The notes: generated by a model from the letters alone, not told the origin. A stretch of DNA of 45,656 nt from an uncultured Chelatococcus sp. (GCA_937863995.1 CALMIK010000018.1:1-45656); one strand, 5' to 3'. Positions 31,844 through 41,181 are shown, counted from the first letter of the stretch. A program made the numbers and translations.

Positions 31844-33061
31844 TCAGGCCGCGCCGCGACCGTTCTGACGAGATATAAGCACACCGACGACCTTTTCCAA
31901 AGCCGCACCAAAAGAATCGAGATCCGCCTCGCGCGACGACCAGCCGAGGCTCACCCGCAACGCGCCTTCGGAAACGTCGGGCGCCACGCCCATCGCTTCC
32001 AGCACGTGGGAGCGCTTGACCTTGCCCGACGAACACGCGGAGCCCGAGGACACCGCGAAGCCCGCGAGGTCGAGCGCCATCAGCAGCGTTTCGGCCTTCA
32101 GCCCCGGCACCGCGAAAGCGCTCGTGTTGCAGAGCCTTTCCGCGTCCGCGCCGAAAATCACGGCCTGCGGCAACGCTACCTTCAAACGATTCTCGAACAG
32201 ATCCCGCCATTCCCTCAAGCGGGCTGGATACGCGTTGATCCGCGATAATGCAAGCGCCGCCGCAGCGCCAAATCCAGCAATGCCGGCAACGTTCTCGGTG
32301 CCGGCGCGCCGTCCGCGCTCCTGCCCGCCGCCGCGCACCGCAGGCAGGCCCAGATCGACCGTGCCCGAGGCCAGCACCAGCGCGCCCACCCCTTGCGGCC
32401 CGCCGAGCTTGTGGGCCGAAAGCGTCAGCATGTCGACGCCGAGCCTGCCGATGTCGAGCGCCATGCGGCCCGCCGCCTGCACCGCATCGGCATGCACGGT
32501 CCCGCCTGCCGCGTGCGCGAGGCGCGCGACCTCGGCAATGGGCTGGAGCACGCCGGTCTCGCTGTTCGCCACCTGCACGCTCACCAGCACGCCGCCGCCC
32601 AGTTCCGAGCGGGCGAGCCCGGCAAGGCGCTCCTCAAGCCAGTCGAGCCGCACGCGACCCTCACCGTCGACCGGGATGCGCTCCACCGCATCGGCGTCGA
32701 AGCGCCCGCCAGCGAGCACGCTGGGGTGCTCCGCCGCGCCGACCAGCAGCCGCGTCACGCCGCGTGTTTCACCGGGCGCGCCGCCGATGCCGCAGGCGCC
32801 GGCGACACGCACGTGCGGCGTCAGCGCCATCGTGTTGGCCTCGGAGCCGGTGCCGGTGAAGACGACCTCCTGCGCCCGCGCGCCGACAAGCGCCGCCACC
32901 TGCAGGCGCGCATCCTCGATGCGCCCGCGCGCGGCGCGTCCCTCCGCATGAACGGACGAGGCATTACCCGTCGCCTCCATGGCGGCAATCATGGCCTCTC
33001 GCGCTTCCGGCAGGAGCGGCGCGGTGGCGTTGTAGTCCATATATATGCGTTCGCGCGTCAT
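31844..33061 (-). CDS. NifS/IscS-like cysteine desulfurase at the head of the suf operon
   Basis: PLP-dependent desulfurase of the group I (NifS/IscS) type, about 405 residues. It begins MTRERIYMDYNATAPL, has the PLP lysine in LSAHKLGGPQG and the catalytic cysteine in a mobile loop SSGSACSSGKVKRSH. A frame from 33127 adds 22 residues without a ribosome site, so ATG 33061 is chosen. It is first in the suf operon, ahead of sufB, whereas sufS sits near the end; many alphaproteobacteria show the same arrangement. It is sometimes called nifS, iscS or sufS2; no symbol is assigned here. Confidence 0.92.
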   Translation of the reverse strand: MTRERIYMDYNATAPLLPEAREAMIAAMEATGNASSVHAEGRAARGRIEDARLQVAALVGARAQEVVFTGTGSEANTMALTPHVRVAGACGIGGAPGETRGVTRLLVGAAEHPSVLAGGRFDADAVERIPVDGEGRVRLDWLEERLAGLARSELGGGVLVSVQVANSETGVLQPIAEVARLAHAAGGTVHADAVQAAGRMALDIGRLGVDMLTLSAHKLGGPQGVGALVLASGTVDLGLPAVRGGGQERGRRAGTENVAGIAGFGAAAALALSRINAYPARLREWRDLFENRLKVALPQAVIFGADAERLCNTSAFAVPGLKAETLLMALDLAGFAVSSGSACSSGKVKRSHVLEAMGVAPDVSEGALRVSLGWSSREADLDSFGAALEKVVGVLISRQNGRGAA

Positions 33062-33412
33062 CTCGTCCGCTTGTGTCCCGCCCGCCCGTTGCTGCATTTC
33101 GTGGCAGGGCCGGCGGCATTGGCGCAATATGCTTGCTTTTGCCCCCCCGAGCCATGCTACAGAGGCCGCACGATGTCTTGCTACGATGTCTTGCCACGAT
33201 TTCTTGCCGCGACCTGTTTACATAGTCTTATGCCAGAATGCCGCAGCCGGAACAATTCGCTGTCACGGACCGAGCCTTTTCGGATCGCCATGCCGGCGCG
33301 CGGCTTTTCGCATCGCCTGTGAGCCATCCGGCCGCCCCTGTTTTTCACGATGACCCGCAACTTGCGTCCCGACGGCAAGCGGACCTGACGCAGACCGCAC
33401 GAATGGTGTTCG
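33062..33412. promoter_or_regulatory. Divergent control region of the suf operon and hydrolase gene
   Basis: This 351-base gap lies between the leftward suf operon and the rightward hydrolase gene. It contains three tandem 13-base repeats at 33170-33208. No Rrf2/IscR or RirA regulator gene is adjacent. No secure promoter hexamers were found. Confidence 0.5.
33170..33208. repeat. Three tandem 13-bp repeats
   Basis: ACGATGTCTTGCT, ACGATGTCTTGCC and ACGATTTCTTGCC follow one another without a gap. The copies differ at one or two bases. They lie about 110 bases upstream of the suf operon start and may be an array of binding sites. Confidence 0.8.
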
Positions 33413-34093
33413 ATGCCCGAGATTATCTTTTCCGGTCCTTCCGGCCGCATTGAAGGACGTTACCACCCTGCCAAGGACAAGGGGGCGCCGATCGCGCTCA
33501 TCCTGCATCCGCACCCGCAGTTCGGCGGCACGATGAATAACCAGATTGTGTACAATCTGTACTATACGTTCGTGAACCGCGGCTTTTCGGCCCTGCGCTT
33601 CAACTTCCGCGGCGTCGGGCGCTCGCAGGGCGCGTTCGACCACGGCTCGGGCGAGTTGTCGGACGCGGCCGCCGCTCTCGACTGGGTGCAGTCCGTCAAC
33701 CCGGAAGCGCGCAATTGCTGGATCGCCGGCGTGTCGTTCGGCGCGTGGATCGGCATGCAGCTCCTGATGCGCCGCCCCGAGATCGAAGGCTTCCTGTCGA
33801 TCGCGGCCATGGCGAACCGCTACGACTTCTCGTTCCTCGCGCCCTGCCCCTCGTCCGGGCTCTTCATCCATGGCGAGCAGGACCGGGTCGCGCCGCTGCG
33901 CGAGGTCATCAGCGTCATCGAGAAGGTGAAGACGCAGAAGGGCATCCAGATCGAGCACGCGGTCATTCCGGGCGCGAACCACTTCTTCGACGGTCAGATC
34001 GAGCCGCTGATCGGCAGCGTGAACGATTATCTCGACCGCCGCCTCGGCCCGGCTCCGGTCTCCGCCGCGCTTCCCGCGCCGGAAGAGGGCTGA
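33413..34093 (+). CDS. Alpha/beta hydrolase
   Basis: Serine hydrolase of 226 residues in the small dienelactone-hydrolase-like group. The nucleophile is in GVSFGAW, the acid is in HGEQDRVAP and the histidine in GANHFFDG; HPHPQFGGTMNN and RFNFRGVGRSQG form the oxyanion side. The cytosolic protein has no signal peptide. Its substrate is unknown. The gene is divergent from the suf operon. Confidence 0.88.
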   Translation: MPEIIFSGPSGRIEGRYHPAKDKGAPIALILHPHPQFGGTMNNQIVYNLYYTFVNRGFSALRFNFRGVGRSQGAFDHGSGELSDAAAALDWVQSVNPEARNCWIAGVSFGAWIGMQLLMRRPEIEGFLSIAAMANRYDFSFLAPCPSSGLFIHGEQDRVAPLREVISVIEKVKTQKGIQIEHAVIPGANHFFDGQIEPLIGSVNDYLDRRLGPAPVSAALPAPEEG

Positions 34094-34203
34094 CGTTCAG
34101 CCTGAGCCGGCAAGCCATCGCTCATGTCCGCGCTTGCGTGCGGCATGAGCGGTCCGTGTAAAAAGCCGGCCAACCTCATTAACGACACGATTATCGGCGA
34201 AAC

Positions 34204-34233
34204 AAAACTTCTCCGCTCTTCCGGAGAAGTTTT
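34204..34233. terminator. Bidirectional-type terminator hairpin
   Basis: AAAACTTCTCCG (34204-34215) pairs exactly with CGGAGAAGTTTT (34222-34233) around CTCTTC. The stem ends in T's on either strand. It closes the hydrolase transcript and isolates the promoter of the next gene. Confidence 0.75.
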
Positions 34234-34276
34234 CCGCTCGCGCGGATACCCGGCTGAATTATACTTAAATATTTGA

Positions 34277-34282
34277 TATAAT
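34277..34282 (+). promoter_or_regulatory. -10 element of the orphan gene
   Basis: A perfect TATAAT lies 32 bases before the ATG at 34314, inside a strongly AT-rich block. CTGAAT 17 bases upstream is a poor -35 match. Confidence 0.5.
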
Positions 34283-34313
34283 TAATACATTTTATTATTT
34301 TATAGGTATCGCC

Positions 34314-35033
34314 ATGGCAGACCTGTCTCCCGTTTCGTCTTCGCGCAGTTTGAATTCCAGCACAGGCGCTCCGGTGTCCGTCGTTGAAGACGGCACGGCG
34401 GAGCTCAAGCAATTTCGCGATGCCGCCTGCAAGATCGGGAACGACGGCTACGCCTTCCTGACGCTGGCGCCCGCCAATGCAGGCGCGGTCTACGACAATC
34501 TGGGCACAGTGACGAGCGGCAACTGGCTCATGGATCTGTTCAGAAAAATTTTCTCCTGGATCGCCGATGGCGAGTCCAACGAGAAAATCCGGCAGGAACT
34601 GGACGTGGCCCTCTCGCTCCAGATCCAGCACTGCTCCGCGCATACGAAAGCGAGTTTGAGCCGGCTGAGGATTCTTGCCGACACCGTCGCGAAAAACGGC
34701 GCGAGCACACAGAAGCGCGACATCCGCCACGTAGCGCCGGAGACTTCCGCAGACCCGTTGCCCGACCCCATCGGCAATAGCATTCAGCAGCTTCGCCGCA
34801 ATCTCGCTTCCCTGGAAAACATTAGTGCGAACCTGCCCGCCATCGTCGACACCGACACGCATTGGCCGCTCGACGCATGCGAGGTCAGATGGATCGCGGA
34901 CAAATTCATCGACCTTGCCGAGCAGACGAACCGGCTCAACACTCAGGCCCTCTACGTCACGGCCTCGGTCTGCGGCGCTCTCTTCTGTAATCCCGGCAAC
35001 GGACACCGCATGGTTGTGGCGCGCGAAGTATAA
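34314..35033 (+). CDS. Orphan 239-residue protein of unknown function
   Basis: No family was recognised. The start is ATG 34314 with AGG upstream. The first 25 residues are rich in Ser, Thr and small residues and look disordered. The rest is mostly helical, with DLFRKIFSWIADGESNEKIR and IQQLRRNLASLENISANLP as amphipathic stretches, and there is no clear membrane segment or classical signal peptide. A disordered Ser-rich front followed by helices is seen in some type III effectors, but no secretion genes are present here. An isolated gene with its own TATAAT promoter and terminator boundaries, it may be an acquired single gene. Confidence 0.7.
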   Translation: MADLSPVSSSRSLNSSTGAPVSVVEDGTAELKQFRDAACKIGNDGYAFLTLAPANAGAVYDNLGTVTSGNWLMDLFRKIFSWIADGESNEKIRQELDVALSLQIQHCSAHTKASLSRLRILADTVAKNGASTQKRDIRHVAPETSADPLPDPIGNSIQQLRRNLASLENISANLPAIVDTDTHWPLDACEVRWIADKFIDLAEQTNRLNTQALYVTASVCGALFCNPGNGHRMVVAREV

Positions 35034-35141
35034 ATTCGCGTGCGGTTTTCAATCGGATTCGTCAAAGTTCGACTTGAACTTTCGGTGTGATGACGCGTGC
35101 CTGCATCTGTGCATAATCGCGGCCAATCAGGAGGAAGCCGC

Positions 35142-36782
35142 ATGTCCAATCCATACGCCACAGACCTCGATAAAAACCCCGCCAATTACCAGCCGCTGAC
35201 GCCGCTTTCCTATCTGGAGCGGGCATCGGAAGTATTCCCTAACCAGGTCGCCATCGTGCACGGCGCCTCAAGCTGGACTTACCGCGAGTTCTGGCGCCGG
35301 TCGCTCAAGCTCGCTTCGGCGCTGGCCAAACACGGCATCGGCAAGGGCGACACGGTTTCGGTGATGCTGTCCAACACACCGCCGATGCTGGAGACGCATT
35401 ACGGCGTGCCGATGGTCAAGGCGGTGCTCCACTCGCTCAACACGCGCCTCGACGCGCCGATCATCGCCTTCCAGCTCGACCATGCCGAATCGAAGGTGCT
35501 CATCGTCGACCGCGAATTCTCCGCCGTGGTGAAGGAAGCCCTGGCGCTCGCCACCGTGAAGCCGCTGGTGATCGACTTCGACGACCCGGAATACGGCGAC
35601 GACGCGCCCTACCCCAAGGGCGAGACCATCGGCACCCTCGACTACGAAGCCTTCGTGGCCTCCGGCGACGAGGACTTCGCCTGGTCGCGCCCCGACGACG
35701 AGTGGGACGCGATCGCGCTCAACTACACCTCCGGCACCACCGGCAATCCCAAGGGCGTGGTGTACCATCACCGCGGCGCGGCGCTGATGACCTACGCCAA
35801 CACGGTGCAGTCCGGCCTCGGCCGCTCGCCGGTGTACCTGTGGACGCTGCCGATGTTCCACTGCAACGGCTGGTGCTTCACGTGGGCGCTGGCGCTGACG
35901 GCGGGCACGCACGTCTGCCTGCGCTGGGTCCGGGCCAAGGCAATTTACGCTGCGATCGCCGATCACGGCGTGACGCATCTGTGCGGCGCGCCGATCGTCA
36001 TGTCGGCGCTGCTCAACGCGCCTGCGGCCGAGAAGCGCAGCTTCCCGCACACGGTGACCTTCAACACCGCCGCCGCACCGCCGCCGGAATCGGTGCTGGC
36101 CGGCATGGCGGACGCCGGTTTCGCCGTCACCCACCTTTACGGCCTGACCGAAACCTACGGGCCGTCGGTCGTGAACGAGTGGCAGCCGGAGTGGGACACG
36201 CTCGACGCCGACGCCCGCGCGGCCAAGAAGGCGCGCCAGGGCGTGCGCAACACCGCGCTCGACGAGATCGCGGTCATCGACCCGATTACGTTCGAGAAAG
36301 TGCCCGCCGACGGCGAGACCATCGGCGAGGTGGTGTTCCGCGGCAACATCGTGATGAAGGGCTACCTCAAGAACAAGGCGGCCACGGACGAATCCTTCGC
36401 CGGCGGCTGGTTCCACTCGGGCGATCTCGGCGTGCTCTACCCGGACGGCTACATCCAGCTTCGCGACCGCTCCAAGGACATCATCATCTCGGGCGGCGAG
36501 AACATCTCGTCGATCGAGGTCGAGGAGGCGCTCTACCGGCATCCCGGCGTCGGCGCCTGCGCCGTGGTGGCCAAGCCCGACGAGAAGTGGGGCGAGACGC
36601 CCGTCGCCTACGTGCACCTGAAGCCCGATGCCACGGTGACCGAGGAAGAGCTGATCGCCCATTGCCGCGAGCATCTGGCGCGCTTCAAGTGCCCGCGCAC
36701 CGTGATCTTCACCGAACTGCCGCAGACCTCGACCGGCAAGATCCAGAAGTACAGGCTGCGGGAGTTCGCCAAGAAGCTCTGA
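35142..36782 (+). CDS. Acyl-CoA synthetase (AMP-forming)
   Basis: Activates a carboxylic acid to its CoA thioester through an acyl-AMP. The 546-residue protein has the P-loop-like YTSGTTGNPKGVVYHH, YGLTETYGP, the hinge region WFHSGDLG and LRDRSKDIIISGGENISS, and the catalytic lysine in TSTGKIQKY. A GTG at 35097 is in frame, but ATG 35142 has AGGAGGA six bases before it. It resembles the DmdB-like medium/short-chain group; the substrate cannot be told by eye. It converges on malate synthase, suggesting use of acyl or C2 units. Confidence 0.92.
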   Translation: MSNPYATDLDKNPANYQPLTPLSYLERASEVFPNQVAIVHGASSWTYREFWRRSLKLASALAKHGIGKGDTVSVMLSNTPPMLETHYGVPMVKAVLHSLNTRLDAPIIAFQLDHAESKVLIVDREFSAVVKEALALATVKPLVIDFDDPEYGDDAPYPKGETIGTLDYEAFVASGDEDFAWSRPDDEWDAIALNYTSGTTGNPKGVVYHHRGAALMTYANTVQSGLGRSPVYLWTLPMFHCNGWCFTWALALTAGTHVCLRWVRAKAIYAAIADHGVTHLCGAPIVMSALLNAPAAEKRSFPHTVTFNTAAAPPPESVLAGMADAGFAVTHLYGLTETYGPSVVNEWQPEWDTLDADARAAKKARQGVRNTALDEIAVIDPITFEKVPADGETIGEVVFRGNIVMKGYLKNKAATDESFAGGWFHSGDLGVLYPDGYIQLRDRSKDIIISGGENISSIEVEEALYRHPGVGACAVVAKPDEKWGETPVAYVHLKPDATVTEEELIAHCREHLARFKCPRTVIFTELPQTSTGKIQKYRLREFAKKL

Positions 36783-36835
36783 GACCTGAAGCTCTGATAT
36801 TTGAAGCTTTAAGACCTGTCATCCACACATGAAAG

Positions 36836-36870
36836 AAGGCCGATGAAATCGCTTCATCGGCCTTTTCTTT
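36836..36870. terminator. Bidirectional terminator between acyl-CoA synthetase and glcB
   Basis: AAGGCCGATGAA (36836-36847) pairs perfectly with 36853-36864 around ATCGC, followed by TTCTTTT. It serves the two convergent genes on either side. Confidence 0.85.
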
Positions 36871-36896
36871 TACCCGAACCGCGTTTACTTGGCGGA

Positions 36897-39068
36897 TCAG
36901 CCGGCGAGCTTCGCCTTCAGCTCGCGTCGGCGGGCGTGCAGCACAGGCTCTGTGTAGCCGTTGGGCTGCTCGCGGCCCTTGAGCACCAGCTCCAGCGCTG
37001 CCTGGAACGCCACGGAGTCGTCGAAGTCCGGCGCCAGCGGGCGGTAGAGCGGATCGCCCGCATTCTGTCCGTCGACAACGGCGGCCATGCGCTGGAGCGT
37101 TTCCAGCACCTGCTCGCGGCTGACGACGCCGTGATGCAGCCAGTTGGCGATGTGCTGGGCCGAGATGCGCAACGTTGCGCGGTCTTCCATCAGGCCGACA
37201 TTGTTGATGTCCGGCACCTTGGAGCAGCCGACGCCCTGGTCGATCCAGCGCACGACGTAACCGAGGATGCCCTGGGCATTGTTGTCGAGTTCGCGCTGGA
37301 TTTCCTCGGCCGTCCAGTTCGGCCGGGTGGCGACCGGCACGGACAGGATGTCGGAGAGCTTCGCATGCGGGCGGCTGCGCAGGCTTTCCTGCACCTGCGC
37401 GACATCGACCTTGTGATAATGGGTCGCGTGCAGCGTCGCCGCCGTGGGCGAAGGCACCCACGCCGTGTTGGCGCCGGCCTTCGGGTGAGCGATCTTCTGC
37501 TCCAGCATGGCGGCCATCAGGTCGGGCATAGCCCACATGCCTTTGCCGATCTGCGCGTGGCCCGACAGTCCGCAGGCGAGGCCGGTGTCGACGTTCCAGT
37601 TCTCGTAGGCCGCGATCCACGCCGCCTGCTTCATGTCGCCCTTGCGAATCATGGGGCCGGCCTCGATCGAGGTATGGATCTCGTCGCCGGTGCGGTCGAG
37701 GAAGCCGGTGTTGATGAACACCACGCGCTCGCGCGCCTCGCGGATCGACGCCTTGAGGTTGATCGTCGTGCGGCGCTCCTCGTCCATGATGCCGACCTTG
37801 ATGGTGTTGGCCGGCAGCCCGAGCGCCTCCTCGACCCGCGCAAAGATCTGGACGGCGAAAGCGACTTCCTCCGGCCCGTGCATCTTCGGCTTCACCACGT
37901 AGAACGAGCCGGCGCGCGAGTTTTGCCGCCGCCCGCCGGTGCCGATGTCGTGCAGCGCGATCAATCCGGTCACGACGGCGTCGAGAATGCCCTCCTGCAC
38001 CTCGCGCCCCTCGCGGTCGAGCACGGCGGGGTTGCTCATCAGGTGGCCGACGTTGCGCACCAGCATCAGCGAGCGGCGCTTCAGCACGAAGCCCGAGCCG
38101 TCGGGCGCGGTATAGTCGGTGTCGGGGTTGAGCGTGCGCGTGATGGTGCGACCGCCCTTGGCGACTTCCTCGGAAAGGTCGCCCTTCAGCAGGCCGAGCC
38201 AGTTGCGGTACACGACGACCTTGTCCTCGGCATCGACGGCAGCGACCGAATCCTCGAGGTCCATGATGGTGGTGATCGCCGATTCCAGCCACACATCCGA
38301 GATGTGCGCCGGATCGTCCTTGCCGATGGCGGTCGTGGCATCGACGACGATCTCGACGTGCAGGCCGTTCTTCACTAGCAGCACGCGCGCGGGCGAGGCC
38401 GCATCGCCGATGTAGCCGGCGAACTGCGCCGCATCGGCAAGGCCGGCTGCCGCGCCGTCGCGCAGCGTCACCTTGAGTCCGCCGGCGGCAACGGAGAACG
38501 CGGCGACATCGCGCCACGCGGCGCCCGCCAGCGGCACCGATTCGTCGAGGAAATCGCGCACCCACGCGATGACCTTGGCGCCGCGCACCGGATTATAGCC
38601 CTTGCCCTTTTCCGCGCTGTCGGTTTCGGGGATGGCGTCGGTGCCGTAGAGCGCGTCATAGAGCGAACCCCAGCGGGCGTTGGCGGCGTTGAGCGCATAG
38701 CGCGCGTTCGACACCGGCACCACAAGCTGGGGGCCGGCGATGCTGGCGATTTCAGGGTCGACGTTCTCGGTCGCGACGGTGAAGTCCGGCCCTTCCGGCA
38801 GCAGGTAGCCGATGTCGCGCAGGAAATCCTCGTAGACCGCGACGTCGGCGGGCGCGCCGTTCTTGCGGTACCAGGCGTCGATCTGCGCCTGCAGGTCGTC
38901 GCGCCGCGCGAGCAGCTCGCGGTTGCGGGGCGTGAGATCGTGCACGATCTGCGAGAACGCGGCGAAGAAGCGCTCGGCGTCGATACCCGTGCCGGGCAGC
39001 GCCTCGTTCACGAGGAAGTCGTGCAGCGTCTCGTCAATCGCCAAACCGTACAGATCAATCCTGGCCAT
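36897..39068 (-). CDS. glcB: Malate synthase G
   Basis: Condenses glyoxylate and acetyl-CoA to malate in the cytosol. The 723-residue length marks the G isoform. Visible landmarks are [21 protein letters not shown] near the catalytic site, [24 protein letters not shown] and [25 protein letters not shown] just upstream of ATG 39068 decides the start; the frame is open further upstream but codes no conserved sequence. No isocitrate lyase gene is in the window. Confidence 0.96.
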   Translation of the reverse strand: MARIDLYGLAIDETLHDFLVNEALPGTGIDAERFFAAFSQIVHDLTPRNRELLARRDDLQAQIDAWYRKNGAPADVAVYEDFLRDIGYLLPEGPDFTVATENVDPEIASIAGPQLVVPVSNARYALNAANARWGSLYDALYGTDAIPETDSAEKGKGYNPVRGAKVIAWVRDFLDESVPLAGAAWRDVAAFSVAAGGLKVTLRDGAAAGLADAAQFAGYIGDAASPARVLLVKNGLHVEIVVDATTAIGKDDPAHISDVWLESAITTIMDLEDSVAAVDAEDKVVVYRNWLGLLKGDLSEEVAKGGRTITRTLNPDTDYTAPDGSGFVLKRRSLMLVRNVGHLMSNPAVLDREGREVQEGILDAVVTGLIALHDIGTGGRRQNSRAGSFYVVKPKMHGPEEVAFAVQIFARVEEALGLPANTIKVGIMDEERRTTINLKASIREARERVVFINTGFLDRTGDEIHTSIEAGPMIRKGDMKQAAWIAAYENWNVDTGLACGLSGHAQIGKGMWAMPDLMAAMLEQKIAHPKAGANTAWVPSPTAATLHATHYHKVDVAQVQESLRSRPHAKLSDILSVPVATRPNWTAEEIQRELDNNAQGILGYVVRWIDQGVGCSKVPDINNVGLMEDRATLRISAQHIANWLHHGVVSREQVLETLQRMAAVVDGQNAGDPLYRPLAPDFDDSVAFQAALELVLKGREQPNGYTEPVLHARRRELKAKLAG

Positions 39069-39270
39069 CCGTGCCTCCCAAATGCCGTGTGTTCCGAGCA
39101 TCATGCGTCGTGGAGTATCTTTCCCCCGCGCATGGCAATGACAATGGGCACAAATGTCAAATGACTTGTGCCGCGGACGAAACAATGCCGTGGGCAAGGC
39201 GACGGCGCATGAGCGCTTTTGCGTTTTTCGGGCTTTCTGCGCGATATCGGAGATGCGGTCGAACGCCACC

Positions 39271-39570
39271 TCAAGTGGCCGCCTGCCCCAACCTGCCCGC
39301 AAGGTCGATGGCGGCGAGGACATCGCGGAACAGCGCATGGGGATCGGCCCCCAGCGCGCGCGAAAGCGCGATGAACTCAACCATGTCGAGACGGCGCTCG
39401 CCGCCCTCGATCTTGGCGACGTAGGATTGCGGCCGGCGCAGCCTGTCGGCGACCGCCTGCTGGGTCAGCCCTTTCCTGCGCCGCTCGGCGAGGAGAACCG
39501 CAACAAGCTTCGCATAGGCCTCTGAATGCAGGGACTCCGTCATGAGCTCCAGCCAAATCCGGGGGCTCAT
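39271..39570 (-). CDS. Small XRE-family regulator
   Basis: A 99-residue cytosolic DNA-binding protein. The helix-turn-helix lies around residues 25-75, with [43 protein letters not shown], of which [12 protein letters not shown] is typical of the recognition helix of this family. It starts at ATG 39570 with AGGA about nine bases before. A nested palindrome directly upstream is a likely autoregulatory operator. It is transcribed away from the small membrane protein gene. Confidence 0.88.
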   Translation of the reverse strand: MSPRIWLELMTESLHSEAYAKLVAVLLAERRRKGLTQQAVADRLRRPQSYVAKIEGGERRLDMVEFIALSRALGADPHALFRDVLAAIDLAGRLGQAAT

Positions 39571-39586
39571 GAGTTAATCCTGCTTT

Positions 39587-39618
39587 CGGATAATCCCATT
39601 TTGGGATAGGGTTATCCG
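39587..39618. promoter_or_regulatory. Nested palindrome, likely XRE operator
   Basis: Outer arms CGGATAA (39587-39593) and TTATCCG (39612-39618) enclose ATCCC (39593-39597) and GGGAT (39603-39607). It lies 17 bases upstream of the XRE gene and 26 bases before the divergent membrane-protein gene, so one binding event could control both. Confidence 0.6.
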
Positions 39619-39643
39619 ACGAGCAGGGGCGCGACCACACGGT

Positions 39644-39937
39644 ATGGAACAGTACAACTTCTGGCGGGATTTTTTCGACACCTACCAGTCGCTGGCAGAC
39701 TGGATAAAGGCTTTGTGGCTGATCGTCCCGCCCGCATTCGTGCTCGGCTTCGCCGCACTGGTCATGCATGCCGGCCGCACGCGCGCCAGCCAGGACCACA
39801 CGTTGATTCAGCTTATTTATCGGGATGACAAGGGCCGACTGCACCTGATCGGCGAGATCGCGCATATCGGCGGCGCGCCCAAAACCGGCGTCCACGGCCA
39901 CGGACAAAGCCGCGCCGACGCCACCGCGCTGGACTGA
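39644..39937 (+). CDS. Small membrane protein of unknown function
   Basis: A 97-residue protein with a short front rich in aromatic residues, one membrane helix at about 22-42 (ALWLIVPPAFVLGFAALVMHAG) flanked by basic residues, and a soluble tail with LIQLIYRDDKGRLHLIGEI. No enzyme motif was seen. The inside/outside placing suggests the tail is cytosolic, after the positive-inside rule. The gene is divergent from the XRE regulator with the shared operator in between, so the two may form a functional pair. No ribosome site is clear. Confidence 0.72.
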   Translation: MEQYNFWRDFFDTYQSLADWIKALWLIVPPAFVLGFAALVMHAGRTRASQDHTLIQLIYRDDKGRLHLIGEIAHIGGAPKTGVHGHGQSRADATALD

Positions 39938-39985
39938 CCGGCGCACCCGCGCCGCCTTCCCTCGCGATGCCGGCCAGCGGCGGCG

Positions 39986-40657
39986 TCAGCCGATGTAGGT
40001 ATAGCCGAGGTAGCGCTTGGCTTCGATCGGATCGTGCCCCAGGCGCATGCGCAGTTTCTTGCGCAATTTGCTCATGTGGCCTTCGATCACGTTTTCCTCG
40101 ACGTTCTCGTTGAAGATGCCGTAGATCGCGTTGAAGATCTGCGCCTTGCTGACCCGGCGGCCGCGATTGCGCACCAGATATTCAAGGATATGGCGCTCGC
40201 GGCGCGGCAGCACGAATTTTTCGCCGTCGACCTCGGGATCGCGGCCATCGAAGAACACCTGAATGCCCTTTCGCGTCGGCTCGGGCTCGGTGTGGGCGTT
40301 GATACGCCGCCAGATCGCGTCGACCCGCGCCAGGATTTCCCGCACGTGGACCGGCTTGCGCACCACGTCGTCAATTCCGCTCATGAAGAGTTGCAAGGTC
40401 TGTTCCAGGGAGCGCGTCTCGTTCAGAGCGATGATCGGCGCCTTGCAATGCAGGCGGATCATGTCCGCGCAGGACACCCGCTCATCGAAGTCCCCGAGCA
40501 GAAAGCCCTGAATACATCCCAGATCGGGCTCAGACGTCGTTGTCAGCCAATCCCGAAAATCGCCGGCATTGAAACCGAGAGACGGCAGTCCTTCCCGATT
40601 GAACCCTGCGACATAGCCGTCCGTTACGATCACTCGTTCGTCAACAACAACGTACAT
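39986..40657 (-). CDS. ftcR: FtcR/Rem-type flagellar regulator, atypical OmpR-like
   Basis: Transcription factor of the flagellar programme in rhizobia and Brucella. The 223-residue protein has an N-terminal receiver that keeps VVDER and VVRKPVHVREILARV but has Gly55 in the place of the phospho-acceptor Asp (GFLLGDF), and a C-terminal winged helix ending RLGHDPIEAKRYLGYTYIG. It should thus work without normal phosphorylation, as its known relatives are thought to. The function rests on similarity recalled from FtcR and Rem. No flagellar structural gene is in the window, which is unusual, since relatives lie in flagellar clusters. Confidence 0.85.
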   Translation of the reverse strand: MYVVVDERVIVTDGYVAGFNREGLPSLGFNAGDFRDWLTTTSEPDLGCIQGFLLGDFDERVSCADMIRLHCKAPIIALNETRSLEQTLQLFMSGIDDVVRKPVHVREILARVDAIWRRINAHTEPEPTRKGIQVFFDGRDPEVDGEKFVLPRRERHILEYLVRNRGRRVSKAQIFNAIYGIFNENVEENVIEGHMSKLRKKLRMRLGHDPIEAKRYLGYTYIG

Positions 40658-41181
40658 ACCGCCACCCGAATCGCTACTACACAGCTAAAGGCAACGCTGT
40701 CATGCAATGGCACCGCATTAATCAATGTATACTTCAATACATCTCACAAATCAAACAATAATATTATAAGCAAAAACCAAATTCTATACAACTATACCTT
40801 GATTAATACATAAATAAATCGAATGTGAACACTATTGCGCCATAAACGAACCGCATTTTGTGCGGTGCACACAAATAATACAAATAAAGGCATGCCGCCA
40901 ATTCAACGGCAATTGGCAGGGGATGGTTAATCCCCCGTTGCAATTTTTCGCTGGATATTCCCCCCTATCCTTGGCCACAGCATGCATCCGCAGGCTTGCG
41001 CGAAACAGGAGGGACGACCGTCATGACGCCTGATGAGGGGCCGGGATGTTTCACCGGCGGCGCCGCACGATCCACATAGCGCCGCAGTCCGGGCTCCGGT
41101 TCCATCGAATCGCGGGTTCGCCAGCGGACCGGGCCGCCTTGATGATTCTGTTGCGCAGAATGATTCTTCGACCGGCGGGTC
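40658..41181. other. 524-bp AT-rich gap upstream of ftcR
   Basis: The stretch 40680-40840 is AT-rich and should hold the ftcR promoter. It contains ATGTAT-N6-ATACAT at about 40725-40742, and ATTAATC/GATTAAT copies at its two ends. ACCGCA-TTTTG-TGCGGT at 40850-40866 is a small hairpin. A short ORF with a strong ribosome site lies at 41023-41079. No other gene is supported. Confidence 0.5.
41023..41079 (+). CDS. 18-codon ORF with strong ribosome site
   Basis: ATG 41023 is preceded by AGGAGGG nine bases before it, a strong ribosome site, and codes MTPDEGPGCFTGGAARST before TAG. No family is recognised and there is no downstream gene on the same strand, so it could be a chance match or a small protein. 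Confidence 0.25.
   Translation: MTPDEGPGCFTGGAARST

Noticed and set aside
36843..38378. Plus-strand frame of 511 codons opposite glcB
   Set aside because: Starts inside the terminator hairpin and only mirrors malate synthase.
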